From contig CAVQQQ010000002.1 in NCBI GenBank assembly GCA_963715025.1, forward strand, positions 1,178,001-1,242,000: a stretch of 64,000 bases of DNA. The letters run 5' to 3'. Position 1 is the stretch's first letter. Each line of letters starts with the position of its first letter. This document shows, piece by piece, positions 33,867 to 41,237 of this stretch. Under the pieces are notes generated by a model. The model was not told the origin of the DNA. It made no database searches and saw only the letters and a program-made list of their open reading frames with translations. A program made the translations under genes and the position numbers. Source of the stretch: DASSJT01 sp963715025. Its GTDB lineage: Bacteria > Actinomycetota > Actinomycetes > Actinomycetales > Dermatophilaceae.

Positions 33867-34777
33867 AGGTCGAAGAAGGCGACCGCAGGCTCGACCAGGC
33901 TGCCCAGCCACACCCGCCCCGCGTGCTCGCGCACCCCGGTGGGCAGGTGCCACTGCGTCGCATCGGCGGAGATGTCGTGCACCAGCGCACCGGTGTCGTC
34001 GAACGCGGCCACCCGCACGGTCCGCTGCGGCTTTGGCTTGAGGGAGTCCGGAAGTCGGCGGGCGCTCCGGCGCACCCATCGCGGCGCGCGCTGGAGCCGG
34101 GTCAGGAGGGAGTCCTCGGGCGAGGGCCATGTGACCCAGATCAGCCCGTCGCTGCCACGGGCGATGTTGTCGGGGTAGCACGGCATGTCGTCGGCGAACG
34201 TCTCGGACTCCCCCGCGCGCGCCCCCTGCAGCCACACCCGGCGAATGCTGCGGTGACCGGTCTCGGCCACCGTGACATACGACTCGTCGGCGGCCAGGGC
34301 CACTCCGTTGGCGTAGGACAACCCGTCGAGGACCACGTCCAGGTGCCCATTGGGGTCGCGGCGGATCAGACGACCGCTCTGCGTGTCCTCGATCAGGTCG
34401 TCCTTCCACCGCTCGACGGGAAAGTACCGCGTCGAGTCGGTGAACCAGATCGTGCCATCGCTGGCCACGGCGGCGTTGTTGCAGACGGTCAGTGGCTCGC
34501 CGGCCGCCGAAAGCGCGAGGGTCTCGATGACTCCCGACTGCGGCGCTATGGCGAGCAGGCCCACCTGCGCGTCGCAAACAAGAAGGCGGCCGTCGGGAAG
34601 CCACTCGAGGCCGAGCGGGCGCCCCCCGGTGGTGGCGACCCGCTCAGCCGCAAGGGTGTCAGGGCTGATCCGGATGATGGCTCCGTCGGCCGTGCCGGTC
34701 CAGATGTGACCCTCGTCGCCGACGAGGACGTCCTCGGCCCCAGGGCCTGGCACGGGAATGACGGTCAGTTCGCGCAC
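33863..34777 (-). CDS. SMP-30/strictosidine-synthase-like beta-propeller protein
   Basis: The 304-residue protein is of the strictosidine synthase-like/SMP-30 family. EDVLVGDEGHIWTGTADGAI, GRPLGLEWLPDGRLLVCDA, ASDGTIWFTDSTRYFPVERW and GLSYANGVALAADESYV are repeating propeller blades with the metal-site residues of SSL proteins. Members are esterases or lactonases; the substrate is unknown. GTG 34777 (VRELTVIPVPG) is the likely start; the longer frame to 35011 runs through two mini-genes. It lies 74 nt downstream of those mini-genes on the same strand. Confidence 0.82.
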   Translation of the reverse strand: MRELTVIPVPGPGAEDVLVGDEGHIWTGTADGAIIRISPDTLAAERVATTGGRPLGLEWLPDGRLLVCDAQVGLLAIAPQSGVIETLALSAAGEPLTVCNNAAVASDGTIWFTDSTRYFPVERWKDDLIEDTQSGRLIRRDPNGHLDVVLDGLSYANGVALAADESYVTVAETGHRSIRRVWLQGARAGESETFADDMPCYPDNIARGSDGLIWVTWPSPEDSLLTRLQRAPRWVRRSARRLPDSLKPKPQRTVRVAAFDDTGALVHDISADATQWHLPTGVREHAGRVWLGSLVEPAVAFFDL

Positions 34778-34851
34778 GAGTTCGACGCTACCGGACGGTA
34801 GTCCGCGAAGGGCTGCTGACACCCCAGCGGTCCGGCCGGTCGTCGTGCCGG

Positions 34852-34959
34852 TCAGTGCGCCCAGTTGTGGCGCTCGTCGCGCGGGCGCGAGTCGGCTCCG
34901 AAGAGCGCGGCCAGCACTGCGAATGCGACGAGGACTGCGATGGCGATATACATGCTCAT
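34852..34959 (-). CDS. 35-residue single-helix membrane mini-protein (copy A)
   Basis: ATG 34959 opens a 35-codon frame. It starts MSMYIAIAVLVAFAVLAALF, a clean hydrophobic helix from the first residues, and ends in a charged tail DSRPRDERHNWAH. Upstream is SD-like GGGAGGAG, partly inside the hairpin at 34960-34992. Its ATG overlaps the stop of the 49-residue frame (ATGA). The near-identical start of copy B, with changes mostly conservative, supports real coding. Such helices often act as small regulators of membrane proteins; no function is known here. Confidence 0.55.
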   Translation of the reverse strand: MSMYIAIAVLVAFAVLAALFGADSRPRDERHNWAH

Positions 34960-35105
34960 GGCAGATATTCTCCTCCCAGCAGGTTTGCTGCCACAGTGGC
35001 TGGAAAGACAACCGTAGTTGATTTCCTGCCAGTTGGCTGCGATGCTGCTAGCGCGGCCAACGCAGCAAATGCGACGAGGGCTGCGATGACGATGAAAATA
35101 CTCAT
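34956..35105 (-). CDS. 49-residue membrane mini-protein (duplicated copy B with read-through tail)
   Basis: ATG 35105 opens a frame beginning MSIFIVIAALVAFAALAALA, the paralogue of copy A's helix. Its last about 27 residues (from SQPTGRKSTT) are encoded by what in copy A is the untranslated leader. The original C-terminus was therefore replaced by the tandem duplication junction. The stop overlaps the ATG of copy A. The helix may still insert in the membrane; the tail looks accidental. Confidence 0.45.
   Translation of the reverse strand: MSIFIVIAALVAFAALAALAASQPTGRKSTTVVFPATVAANLLGGEYLP
34960..34992 (-). ncRNA. Leader hairpin overlapping the ribosome-binding region, copy A
   Basis: GGCAG pairs with CTGCC over a symmetric internal loop CAAA/ATAT and an inner stem that is partly broken (CCTGCT opposite AGGAGA). 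The broken side creates the better SD GGGAGGAG. The structure ends directly at the ATG of the 35-residue protein. Confidence 0.45.
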
Positions 35106-35138
35106 GGCAGATATCCTGCTTCCAGCAGGTTTGCTGCC
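35106..35138 (-). ncRNA. Leader hairpin overlapping the ribosome-binding region, copy B
   Basis: GGCAG-CAAA-CCTGCT, loop GGA, AGCAGG-ATAT-CTGCC is fully paired on both stems and abuts the ATG at 35105. The candidate SD AGCAGG is inside the inner stem, so translation would need it opened. This suggests a thermosensor-like or ligand- or protein-controlled leader. Confidence 0.5.
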
Positions 35139-35198
35139 ACAGTGGCCGGAAAGACAACAGCAGTTGATTTTCTGCCAGTTGGCTGGGATGCTGCTGGG

Positions 35199-36152
35199 AT
35201 GCTGCAAAACGTGGCCGTAGCGCTCCTCCCACCGGTCTCCGCGTTCGAGTTCGCAGTGGCCTGCGAGGTCTTCGGCATCGACCGCAGCAGCCAGGGCGTC
35301 CCCCGCTTCGACTTCGCGGTGTGCGCGGAGAAGCCGGGCGACCCGGTGGCCACGACGACCGGCTTCGACCTTCTCGCGCCGAACGGCTTCGAGCGCCTCG
35401 ACGAGGCGGACTTGGTGATCGTCCCCGCCAACTCCCACGACACGGTCCCCCCGACCCTGGCCGACGCCCTGCGGGCCGCCGTCGAGCGAGGCGCCTGGGT
35501 CATGTCCCTGTGCAGCGGTGCCTTCACCCTCGCCAAGGCAGGCATCCTCGACGGCCGCCGCGCGACGACGCACTGGTTCCATGCGGCCGAACTCGCGGAG
35601 CAGTTCCCCGAGATCGACGTCGAGCTCGACGTCCTGTACGTCGAGGACGGCACCGTGATCACCTCCGCGGGCACAGCCGCAGGCATCGACGCGAGCCTCC
35701 ACCTGGTCCGCAAGGAACTCGGCAGTGCCATTGCCGCCACGATCGCCCGCCGCATGGTCGTACCACCCCAGCGCGACGGTGGTCAGCGCCAGTACGTCGA
35801 GGCGCCGGTTCCCCACATCGAGGCCGAGTCGCTCCAGCCCGTGTTGGAGTGGGCGGTCGAGCACCTCGAGCACGATCTGTCGGTCCATTCGCTCGCCCGG
35901 CGGGCGGTCATGTCGGAGCGCACCTTCGCCCGCAGGTTCCGCGCCGAGACGGGCACCACGCCGCACTCCTGGGTGACCCGGCAGCGCGTGCTCCTGGCCC
36001 GCCGGCTATTGGAGGAGACCGACGCCTCGATCGAGCAGGTCGCCGAGCGCTCCGGCATGGGCACCGCCGCCATCCTGCGACACCACTTCACCCGGCAGAT
36101 AGGGACAACGCCGCAGGCCTACCGACGCACCTTCCGCATCGCCGCCTCCTAA
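35199..36152 (+). CDS. GlxA-type transcriptional regulator (DJ-1/PfpI domain plus AraC HTH)
   Basis: The 317-residue protein has an N-terminal DJ-1/PfpI-like domain (LLPPVSAFEFAVACEVFGID; SLCSGAFTLAKAG with C105 at the nucleophile-elbow position). The C-terminal two-HTH AraC domain includes HDLSVHSLARRAVMSERTFARRFRAETG and IEQVAERSGMGTAAILRHHF. These proteins usually sense a metabolite and activate nearby genes. ATG 35199 is chosen because upstream codons belong to the duplicated leader of the divergent mini-genes. The start lies inside an 11-bp micro-duplication (GCTGGGATGCT twice, 35182-35203). It could regulate the divergent mini-gene/SSL transcript. Confidence 0.85.
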   Translation: MLQNVAVALLPPVSAFEFAVACEVFGIDRSSQGVPRFDFAVCAEKPGDPVATTTGFDLLAPNGFERLDEADLVIVPANSHDTVPPTLADALRAAVERGAWVMSLCSGAFTLAKAGILDGRRATTHWFHAAELAEQFPEIDVELDVLYVEDGTVITSAGTAAGIDASLHLVRKELGSAIAATIARRMVVPPQRDGGQRQYVEAPVPHIEAESLQPVLEWAVEHLEHDLSVHSLARRAVMSERTFARRFRAETGTTPHSWVTRQRVLLARRLLEETDASIEQVAERSGMGTAAILRHHFTRQIGTTPQAYRRTFRIAAS

Positions 36153-36170
36153 TCCCCTCCCGGCCCCCCC

Positions 36171-36206
36171 ACGCCCACCCTGCTAGCCCGCTGGCAGGGT
36201 GGGCGT
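36171..36206. terminator. Terminator after the GlxA-type regulator
   Basis: ACGCCCACCCTGC (36171-36183) and GCAGGGTGGGCGT (36194-36206) form a perfect 13-bp stem with a 10-nt loop between the convergent regulator and rnj genes. Confidence 0.75.
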
Positions 36207-36320
36207 GAGTGCTGGGGGGCGAGGTGCGGTATGCAGGCGAGCCTCAACAGCGAGCCGCCACCCGGCATACGGTCGCGTTTGTCGAGGGATCCGCTGTGGC
36301 GCACGCGAGCGTGACACTGG

Positions 36321-38006
36321 TCAGGCCTCGATGACGATGGGGATGATCATCGGGCGGCGGCGGATCTTGCCACCCACCCAGCCGCCGACGGCGCGGCGGA
36401 TGACCTGCTGGAGCTGGTAGGAGTCGTTCACGCCGTTGCCCGTGGCCTCCGCCAGCGCCTGCTCGATCTTGGGCAGCACCTGCTCGAAGATCTCGTCGTC
36501 CTCGGCGAAGCCCCGCGCGGTGATCTCCGGCCCCGCGGCGATCTTGCCCGTGGCCGCGTCCATCACAACGATCACCGAGATGAAGCCCTCGTCGCGCAGG
36601 ATTCGCCGGTCCTTGAGGAGCGCCTCGGTCGTCTCCCCGACCGAGGAGCCGTCGACGTAGACGTAGCCGCAGGGGACGACCCCCGCGATCGTGGCCTTGC
36701 CGTCGACCAGGTCGACCACCACGCCGTCCTCAACGACGACGACATGGCTCCGAGGTACTCCGGTGGCCATAGCGAGGTCGGCGTTCGCGACGAGGTGGCG
36801 CCACTCGCCGTGCACCGGCATGACGTTACGCGGCTTGACGATGTTGTAGGCGTAGAGCAGCTCGCCGGCGCTGGCGTGGCCGGAGACGTGAACCCTCGCA
36901 TTTCCCCTGTGCACCACGGTGGCACCCAACCGCATGAGGCCGTTGATCACTCGGAACACGGCGTTCTCGTTGCCCGGGATCAGCGAGGAGGCCAGCAGGA
37001 CGGTGTCGCCGACGCCGACCTCGATCCGGTGGTCGCGGTTGGCCATGCGCGACAGGGCGGCCATGGGTTCCCCCTGCGAGCCGGTGCAGACCAGGACCAC
37101 CTGGTCGTCGCGGAGCTCGTCGAGTTTCTTGAGGTCCACCAGGACGCCGTCGGGCACGTGGAGGTAGCCGAGGTCGGCGGCGATGCCCATGTTGCGAAGC
37201 ATCGACCGCCCCACCATCGCGACCTTGCGCCCGGACTTCTCGGCGGCGTCGAGGACCTGCTGGACCCGGTGGATGTGCGAGGAGAAGCAGGCCACGATGA
37301 TGCGCCGCTGTGCGTCGCGGAAAACCTTGTCGATGGCCGGCGCGATGTCGCGTTCGGGGGTGGTGAAGCCGGGCACTTCGGCGTTGGTCGAGTCGGTCAG
37401 GAAGAGGTCGACCCCCTCCTCCCCCGCCCGCGCGAGGGCGCGGAGGTCGGTGAGCCGGCCGTCCAGGGGCAGCTGGTCCATCTTGAAATCGCCGGTGTGC
37501 AGAAGCGTGCCTCCGCCCGTGCGCATGAACACGGCGAGGGCGTCCGGGATCGAGTGGTTGACCGCGATGAACTCGCAGTCGAAGACACCCAGGCGCTCGC
37601 GGGATCCCTCCTTGACCGTGAGGCTGTAGGGCGTGATGCGGTGCTCTTTGAGCTTGGCCTCGACCAGTGCGAGGGTGAGCTGCGAGCCGACCAGCGGGAT
37701 GTCGGGCTTGCGCCGGAGGAGGTAGGGAACGGCCCCGATGTGGTCCTCATGGCCGTGGGTGAGGACGATGGCCTGCACGTCGTCGAGTCGGTCTTCGATG
37801 TACTCGAAGTCGGGCAGGATGAGGTCGACGCCCGGGTGGTGATCCTCGGGGAAGAGCACCCCGCAGTCGACCACCAGCAGCTGGCCGCGGTGCTCGATCA
37901 CGGTCATGTTGCGCCCGACTTCCCCGAGGCCGCCGAGCGCGACGACCCGGACGCCGTGCTGGAGCAGGGTGGAAGGGAGACCGAGCTCGGGGTGGGGGTG
38001 GCTCAC
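36321..38006 (-). CDS. rnj: Ribonuclease J
   Basis: The 561-residue metallo-beta-lactamase/beta-CASP nuclease has HGHEDHIGAVPYLL (about residues 83-96), LLHTGDFKMDQLPLDG, TDSTNAEVPG, ACFSSHIHRVQQ, SGHASAGELLYAYNIVKPRNVMPVHGEWRH and the RNase J C-terminal domain (EEFGF-type region DRRILRDEGFISVIVV). It has 5'-exo- and endonuclease activity in mRNA decay and rRNA maturation. The start overlaps the dapA stop by ATGA, a pairing widespread in Actinobacteria. Confidence 0.96.
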   Translation of the reverse strand: MSHPHPELGLPSTLLQHGVRVVALGGLGEVGRNMTVIEHRGQLLVVDCGVLFPEDHHPGVDLILPDFEYIEDRLDDVQAIVLTHGHEDHIGAVPYLLRRKPDIPLVGSQLTLALVEAKLKEHRITPYSLTVKEGSRERLGVFDCEFIAVNHSIPDALAVFMRTGGGTLLHTGDFKMDQLPLDGRLTDLRALARAGEEGVDLFLTDSTNAEVPGFTTPERDIAPAIDKVFRDAQRRIIVACFSSHIHRVQQVLDAAEKSGRKVAMVGRSMLRNMGIAADLGYLHVPDGVLVDLKKLDELRDDQVVLVCTGSQGEPMAALSRMANRDHRIEVGVGDTVLLASSLIPGNENAVFRVINGLMRLGATVVHRGNARVHVSGHASAGELLYAYNIVKPRNVMPVHGEWRHLVANADLAMATGVPRSHVVVVEDGVVVDLVDGKATIAGVVPCGYVYVDGSSVGETTEALLKDRRILRDEGFISVIVVMDAATGKIAAGPEITARGFAEDDEIFEQVLPKIEQALAEATGNGVNDSYQLQQVIRRAVGGWVGGKIRRRPMIIPIVIEA

Positions 38007-38893
38007 ATCAGGCCTGACGCGGTGAGTCCGTCACGGACGGCGGCCGCCTGAGCAGGTGTCGCCTCGATCAGCGGCAGCCGCACCGCCGCAGAGTCGATGA
38101 CCCCGAGCTCGCGAACCGCTGCCTTGGCCATGATGGCCCCCTGCGTGACGTGCATGATCGCGTTGACGGCGGGCACGAGCTGCCGGTGAACCTCCCGCGC
38201 TCGGGCGAGGTCGCCCTTGTCGACCGCCGCGACCATCTCGGCGTAGGCGTCCCCCGCCGCGTGCCCCACGACGCTCACCACGCCGGTGGCGCCGTTGGCG
38301 AGGTGGGCGAGGTTGAGGTCGTCGTCGCCGGAGAACCAGAGCAAGTCGGTCTGGGCCATGACCTGGGTCGATGCCCACAGATCGCCCTTCGCGTCCTTGA
38401 CCGCGCGGATGCGGGGATGCTCGGCCGCGCGGACGAGGGTGTCGACCGCGAGAGGTATGCCGGTGCGCCCCGGAATGTCGTAGAGCATCACCGGCAGGTC
38501 GGTGGCGTCGGCGATGGCTCGGAAGTGGGCGAGGACGCCCTCCTGCGGCGGCTTGTTGTAGTAGGGCGCCACAGCCAGCAGCGCATGGGCGCCAGCGTCG
38601 TAGGCGGCGCCAGCAAGCTCGACGGAGTGGGCGGTGTCGTTGGTGCCCACACCCGCCGTGATGCGGGCACGGCCGCCCACGGCCTCGATGACCGCTTCGA
38701 GCAGTCGGCGCTTCTCGTCGTCAGATGTCGTCGGAGACTCCCCGGTCGTGCCGCTGACGACGATGCCGTCGTTGCCGTGCTCCACCAGGTAGCCGGCCAG
38801 CCGCTGGGCGCCGTCGAGGTCGAGGCTGCCGTCAGGGCGGAAGGGCGTGACCATGGCCGTCGCAACGCGGCCGAAGGGGGACGGTGCAGTCAT
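38003..38893 (-). CDS. dapA: 4-hydroxy-tetrahydrodipicolinate synthase
   Basis: The 296-residue TIM-barrel enzyme condenses pyruvate with aspartate semialdehyde, the first committed step of DAP/lysine synthesis. VSGTTGESPTTSDDEK, APYYNKPPQEG (with the proton-relay Tyr), MLYDIPGRTG and AVKDAKGD (Schiff-base Lys, about residue 166) are intact. It is cotranscribed with rnj. dapB is at 49558, in the same orientation but separate. Confidence 0.96.
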   Translation of the reverse strand: MTAPSPFGRVATAMVTPFRPDGSLDLDGAQRLAGYLVEHGNDGIVVSGTTGESPTTSDDEKRRLLEAVIEAVGGRARITAGVGTNDTAHSVELAGAAYDAGAHALLAVAPYYNKPPQEGVLAHFRAIADATDLPVMLYDIPGRTGIPLAVDTLVRAAEHPRIRAVKDAKGDLWASTQVMAQTDLLWFSGDDDLNLAHLANGATGVVSVVGHAAGDAYAEMVAAVDKGDLARAREVHRQLVPAVNAIMHVTQGAIMAKAAVRELGVIDSAAVRLPLIEATPAQAAAVRDGLTASGLM

Positions 38894-39222
38894 ATCGGCA
38901 GGCTATCGCTCTCCTCGGGCCGCTCCCGAGGCAGACGCCCTGGACGGGTGCGACGTGGCGGTACTGCGACGAAGAATGGCGGGAGTGCGGTCGCGGTAGC
39001 CGGAGCTGTTCCTGGTGGAGCTCGACGGCCGGATACTGACGAACGGCTGAGCCCGGACGTGGTTGTCGCGGTGCTCTCCACTCAGGGGTCGCAGAGCACC
39101 GCGACTGGTTGAATCGTGTCATAACATCGGGTTTCCTCGAGATGTCCTACCTCACAATTAGGTATCGGTTCTCATCTTCGAGGCGATCGGCCCAGGTCGC
39201 CGCACGGTGCTACGTTGCGCAG
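38894..39222. other. Divergent region between dapA and thyA with inverted repeats
   Basis: No plausible gene was found. GTCGCGGTGCTC (39065-39076) and GAGCACCGCGAC (39094-39105) are perfectly complementary over a 17-nt loop. TACCT (39148-39152) and AGGTA (39160-39164) form a smaller repeat in an AT-richer patch. TACGTT (39211-39216) is the likely thyA -10. Confidence 0.55.
39065..39105. repeat. 12-bp perfect inverted repeat upstream of thyA
   Basis: This is a long GC-rich hairpin not preceded by a recognisable gene in either direction. It may be a terminator of an unseen small transcript or a leader or operator structure. Confidence 0.5.
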
Positions 39223-40032
39223 GTGCGGACCTATCTGGACCTTCTCGACCACGTGCTCACCACCGGAGTGGACAAATCCGACCGCACGGGCACCGGCACC
39301 TGCAGTGTGTTCGGCTACCAGATGCGGTTCGACCTGGCCGAGGGCTTCCCAGTCCTCACCACCAAACGGCTGCACCTGAAGTCGATCATCGGCGAGCTGC
39401 TCTGGTTCCTCCGCGGCGATACCAATGTGCGCTGGCTGCAGGAGCGAGGCATCACGATCTGGGACGAGTGGGCCGACGAGGACGGCAACCTCGGGCCGGT
39501 CTACGGCTACCAGTGGCGGTCCTGGCCCGCGCCCGACGGGCGGCACATCGACCAGATCGCCAACGTGGTCCACTCGATTCGCGCCAACCCCGACTCGCGC
39601 CGCCACATCGTCTCGGCGTGGAACGTCGCCGACGTCGACGACATGGCGCTCCCGCCCTGCCACGCGCTGTTCCAGTTCTACGTGCGGCCCAATGCGGCTG
39701 GCGGCCGCCCTTTCCTCGACTGCCAGCTGTACCAGCGGTCTGCCGACATCTTCCTGGGTGTCCCGTTCAACATCGCGTCGTATGCCCTGCTCACCATGAT
39801 CGTGGCCCAGGTCTGCGACCTCCAGCCGGGACACTTCGTGCACACGCTGGGCGATGCCCACCTCTACTCCAACCACCTGGAGCAGGCCAGGCTTCAGCTC
39901 ACGCGCGAGCCGCTTCCCCTCCCGCGCATGGCCATCACGCCGGGCAAGGGCATCGACGAGTTCGACCTCGGCGACTTCGATCTCGTCGGTTACGAGGCCC
40001 ATCCGTCGATCAGGGCACCAATCGCGGTCTGA
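39223..40032 (+). CDS. thyA: Thymidylate synthase ThyA
   Basis: The 269-residue enzyme makes dTMP from dUMP with methylene-THF. Start region RTYLDLLDHVLTTGVDKSDRTGTGT (dUMP phosphate loop), LLWFLRGDTN, ALPPCHALFQFYV with nucleophile C146, CQLYQRSADIFLGVPFNIASYA and HLYSNH are all present. GTG 39223 lies 6 nt after TACGTT, a leaderless start; longer frames lack homology. dfrA follows 41 nt later. Confidence 0.96.
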   Translation: MRTYLDLLDHVLTTGVDKSDRTGTGTCSVFGYQMRFDLAEGFPVLTTKRLHLKSIIGELLWFLRGDTNVRWLQERGITIWDEWADEDGNLGPVYGYQWRSWPAPDGRHIDQIANVVHSIRANPDSRRHIVSAWNVADVDDMALPPCHALFQFYVRPNAAGGRPFLDCQLYQRSADIFLGVPFNIASYALLTMIVAQVCDLQPGHFVHTLGDAHLYSNHLEQARLQLTREPLPLPRMAITPGKGIDEFDLGDFDLVGYEAHPSIRAPIAV

Positions 40033-40073
40033 AGGTCCGCGGACTTGGCGACTCACCGGCATACCCTCGTCCC

Positions 40074-40541
40074 ATGACTCGCGTCACGCTCATCGCCGCA
40101 CTGGGGCGCAACCGCGTCATCGGGCGCGACGGGGCCATGCCCTGGCATCTCCCCGAGGACCTGCGCCACTTCAAGGCCACCACGCTGGGCCATCCCCTGG
40201 TCATGGGCCGCAAGACGTTCGAATCCATCGGGCGCGTCCTGCCGGGGCGGCGCACGATCGTGATCACCCGACAGCGGGCCTGGCACCACGCCGATGTCGA
40301 GGTGGCGCACTCGTTCGCCGATGCACTGACCCTCGCGGGTCCGGCCGACGAGGTGTTCGTCGTCGGCGGCGGCGAGATCTACGCCGAGGCGATGCCGTGG
40401 GCGCAGCGGATGATCCTGACCGAGGTCGATGCGTCCCCGGAGGGAGACGTGTGGTTCCCCGAATGGGTAACCGACGACTGGCGCGAGGCCGACCGGGTGG
40501 AGCACGAGGGCTTCAGCGTGGTGACGTACGAGCGAACCTGA
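40074..40541 (+). CDS. dfrA: Dihydrofolate reductase
   Basis: The 155-residue enzyme regenerates tetrahydrofolate consumed by ThyA. LIAALGRNRVIGRDGAMPWHLPEDL (substrate and NADPH loops), LVMGRKTFESIG, GRRTIVITRQ and VFVVGGGEIYAEAM are hallmarks. ATG 40074 is preceded by TACCCT and 6 nt, so a leaderless transcript is likely in addition to read-through from thyA. That -10 overlaps a copy of the GGCATAC motif. Confidence 0.95.
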   Translation: MTRVTLIAALGRNRVIGRDGAMPWHLPEDLRHFKATTLGHPLVMGRKTFESIGRVLPGRRTIVITRQRAWHHADVEVAHSFADALTLAGPADEVFVVGGGEIYAEAMPWAQRMILTEVDASPEGDVWFPEWVTDDWREADRVEHEGFSVVTYERT

Positions 40542-40556
40542 TCTGAGGCTAGCAGC

Positions 40557-40603
40557 TTCATTCGGGCGGAATGAGGATATATTCTTCATATGGACCGAAT
40601 GAA
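40557..40603 (+). promoter_or_regulatory. satD promoter with four ATTC/GAAT half-sites
   Basis: TTCATTCGG (40557-40565) and CCGAATGAA (40595-40603) are perfect inverted repeats. GGAATGAGGA and TTCTTCAT between them form a second, imperfect palindrome around TATATT (40578-40583). That -10 is followed by 6 nt and the ATG at 40590, so the mRNA is probably leaderless. The palindromes overlap both promoter and start codon, which suits repression. Confidence 0.65.
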
Positions 40604-41237
40604 GGCCTCGCCTGTCGCGGCGGTCATCGGCGACGTCGTCGGCTCCCGGCGGGCACGGGACCGCACTGCACTCCACGGCCGGCTGGTAGCCACCCTGAAC
40701 GCCGCCAACGCTTCTCTGCAGCCCTCGGACCCGCTGCGGGTCACCGTGGGCGACGAGTTCCAGGGCCACTACCCGAGCGTGGCAGCGGCGCTGAGCGCGG
40801 CGTTCAGCGTGCGCATGGCGCTGCTCCCCGAAATCGACACGCGGTTCGGCATCGGCTGGGGCGAGGTGACCGTTCTCGACACCGTGGACGGCACACAGGA
40901 CGGACCCGCATGGTGGGCAGCCAGGGATGCCATCAGCGAGGTCAAGGCCATGGAGGGACAGGCCGGCTTCCGGCACGCGCGCATGCGCTACCTGCGTGGT
41001 GGTGACGTCGGGCCGGATCCGAGCGCCATCGCGGCCGCGCTGTTGTGTCGGGACCATCTGGTTGGATCGCTCGATGAACGCTCACAACGCATCCTGAGGG
41101 GGCTTATGGAGGGTCAGGCGCAGACCGAGCTGGCGGATCGGGAGGGCATTAGTCCCTCAGCCGTGTCCCAGAGAATTCGCTCCGGGGGGCTGGCCGTGAT
41201 CGTCGCCGCCCACGAGCAGCTCGGGGCCGTCGTGTGA
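40590..41237 (+). CDS. SatD family protein with C-terminal helix-turn-helix
   Basis: The 215-residue protein begins MDRMKASPVAAVIGDVVGSR and contains PLRVTVGDEFQGHYPSVAAALSAAFSVR and FGIGWGEVTVLD, the SatD signature (a fold related to nucleotide-binding regulators). The last about 50 residues hold an HTH (QTELADREGISPSAVSQRIRSGG). Together with the palindromes over its own promoter, autoregulation is likely. It overlaps the next membrane-protein gene by GTGA. SatD-like genes in other bacteria also sit in front of a membrane-protein partner; the biochemical role is unknown. Confidence 0.8.
   Translation: MDRMKASPVAAVIGDVVGSRRARDRTALHGRLVATLNAANASLQPSDPLRVTVGDEFQGHYPSVAAALSAAFSVRMALLPEIDTRFGIGWGEVTVLDTVDGTQDGPAWWAARDAISEVKAMEGQAGFRHARMRYLRGGDVGPDPSAIAAALLCRDHLVGSLDERSQRILRGLMEGQAQTELADREGISPSAVSQRIRSGGLAVIVAAHEQLGAVV

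Larger units (their letters stand above)
34905..35196. repeat. Tandem 146-bp duplication (leader plus start of a mini-gene)
   Basis: Copy A is 34905-35050 and copy B 35051-35196, with about 85% identity. Each unit, read on the minus strand, holds a conserved leader, a hairpin ending at the ATG, and the first about 18 codons of a membrane mini-protein. The leader includes CAGCCAACTGGCAG and TTGTCTTTCC then CCACTGTGGCAGCAAACC. Confidence 0.8.
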
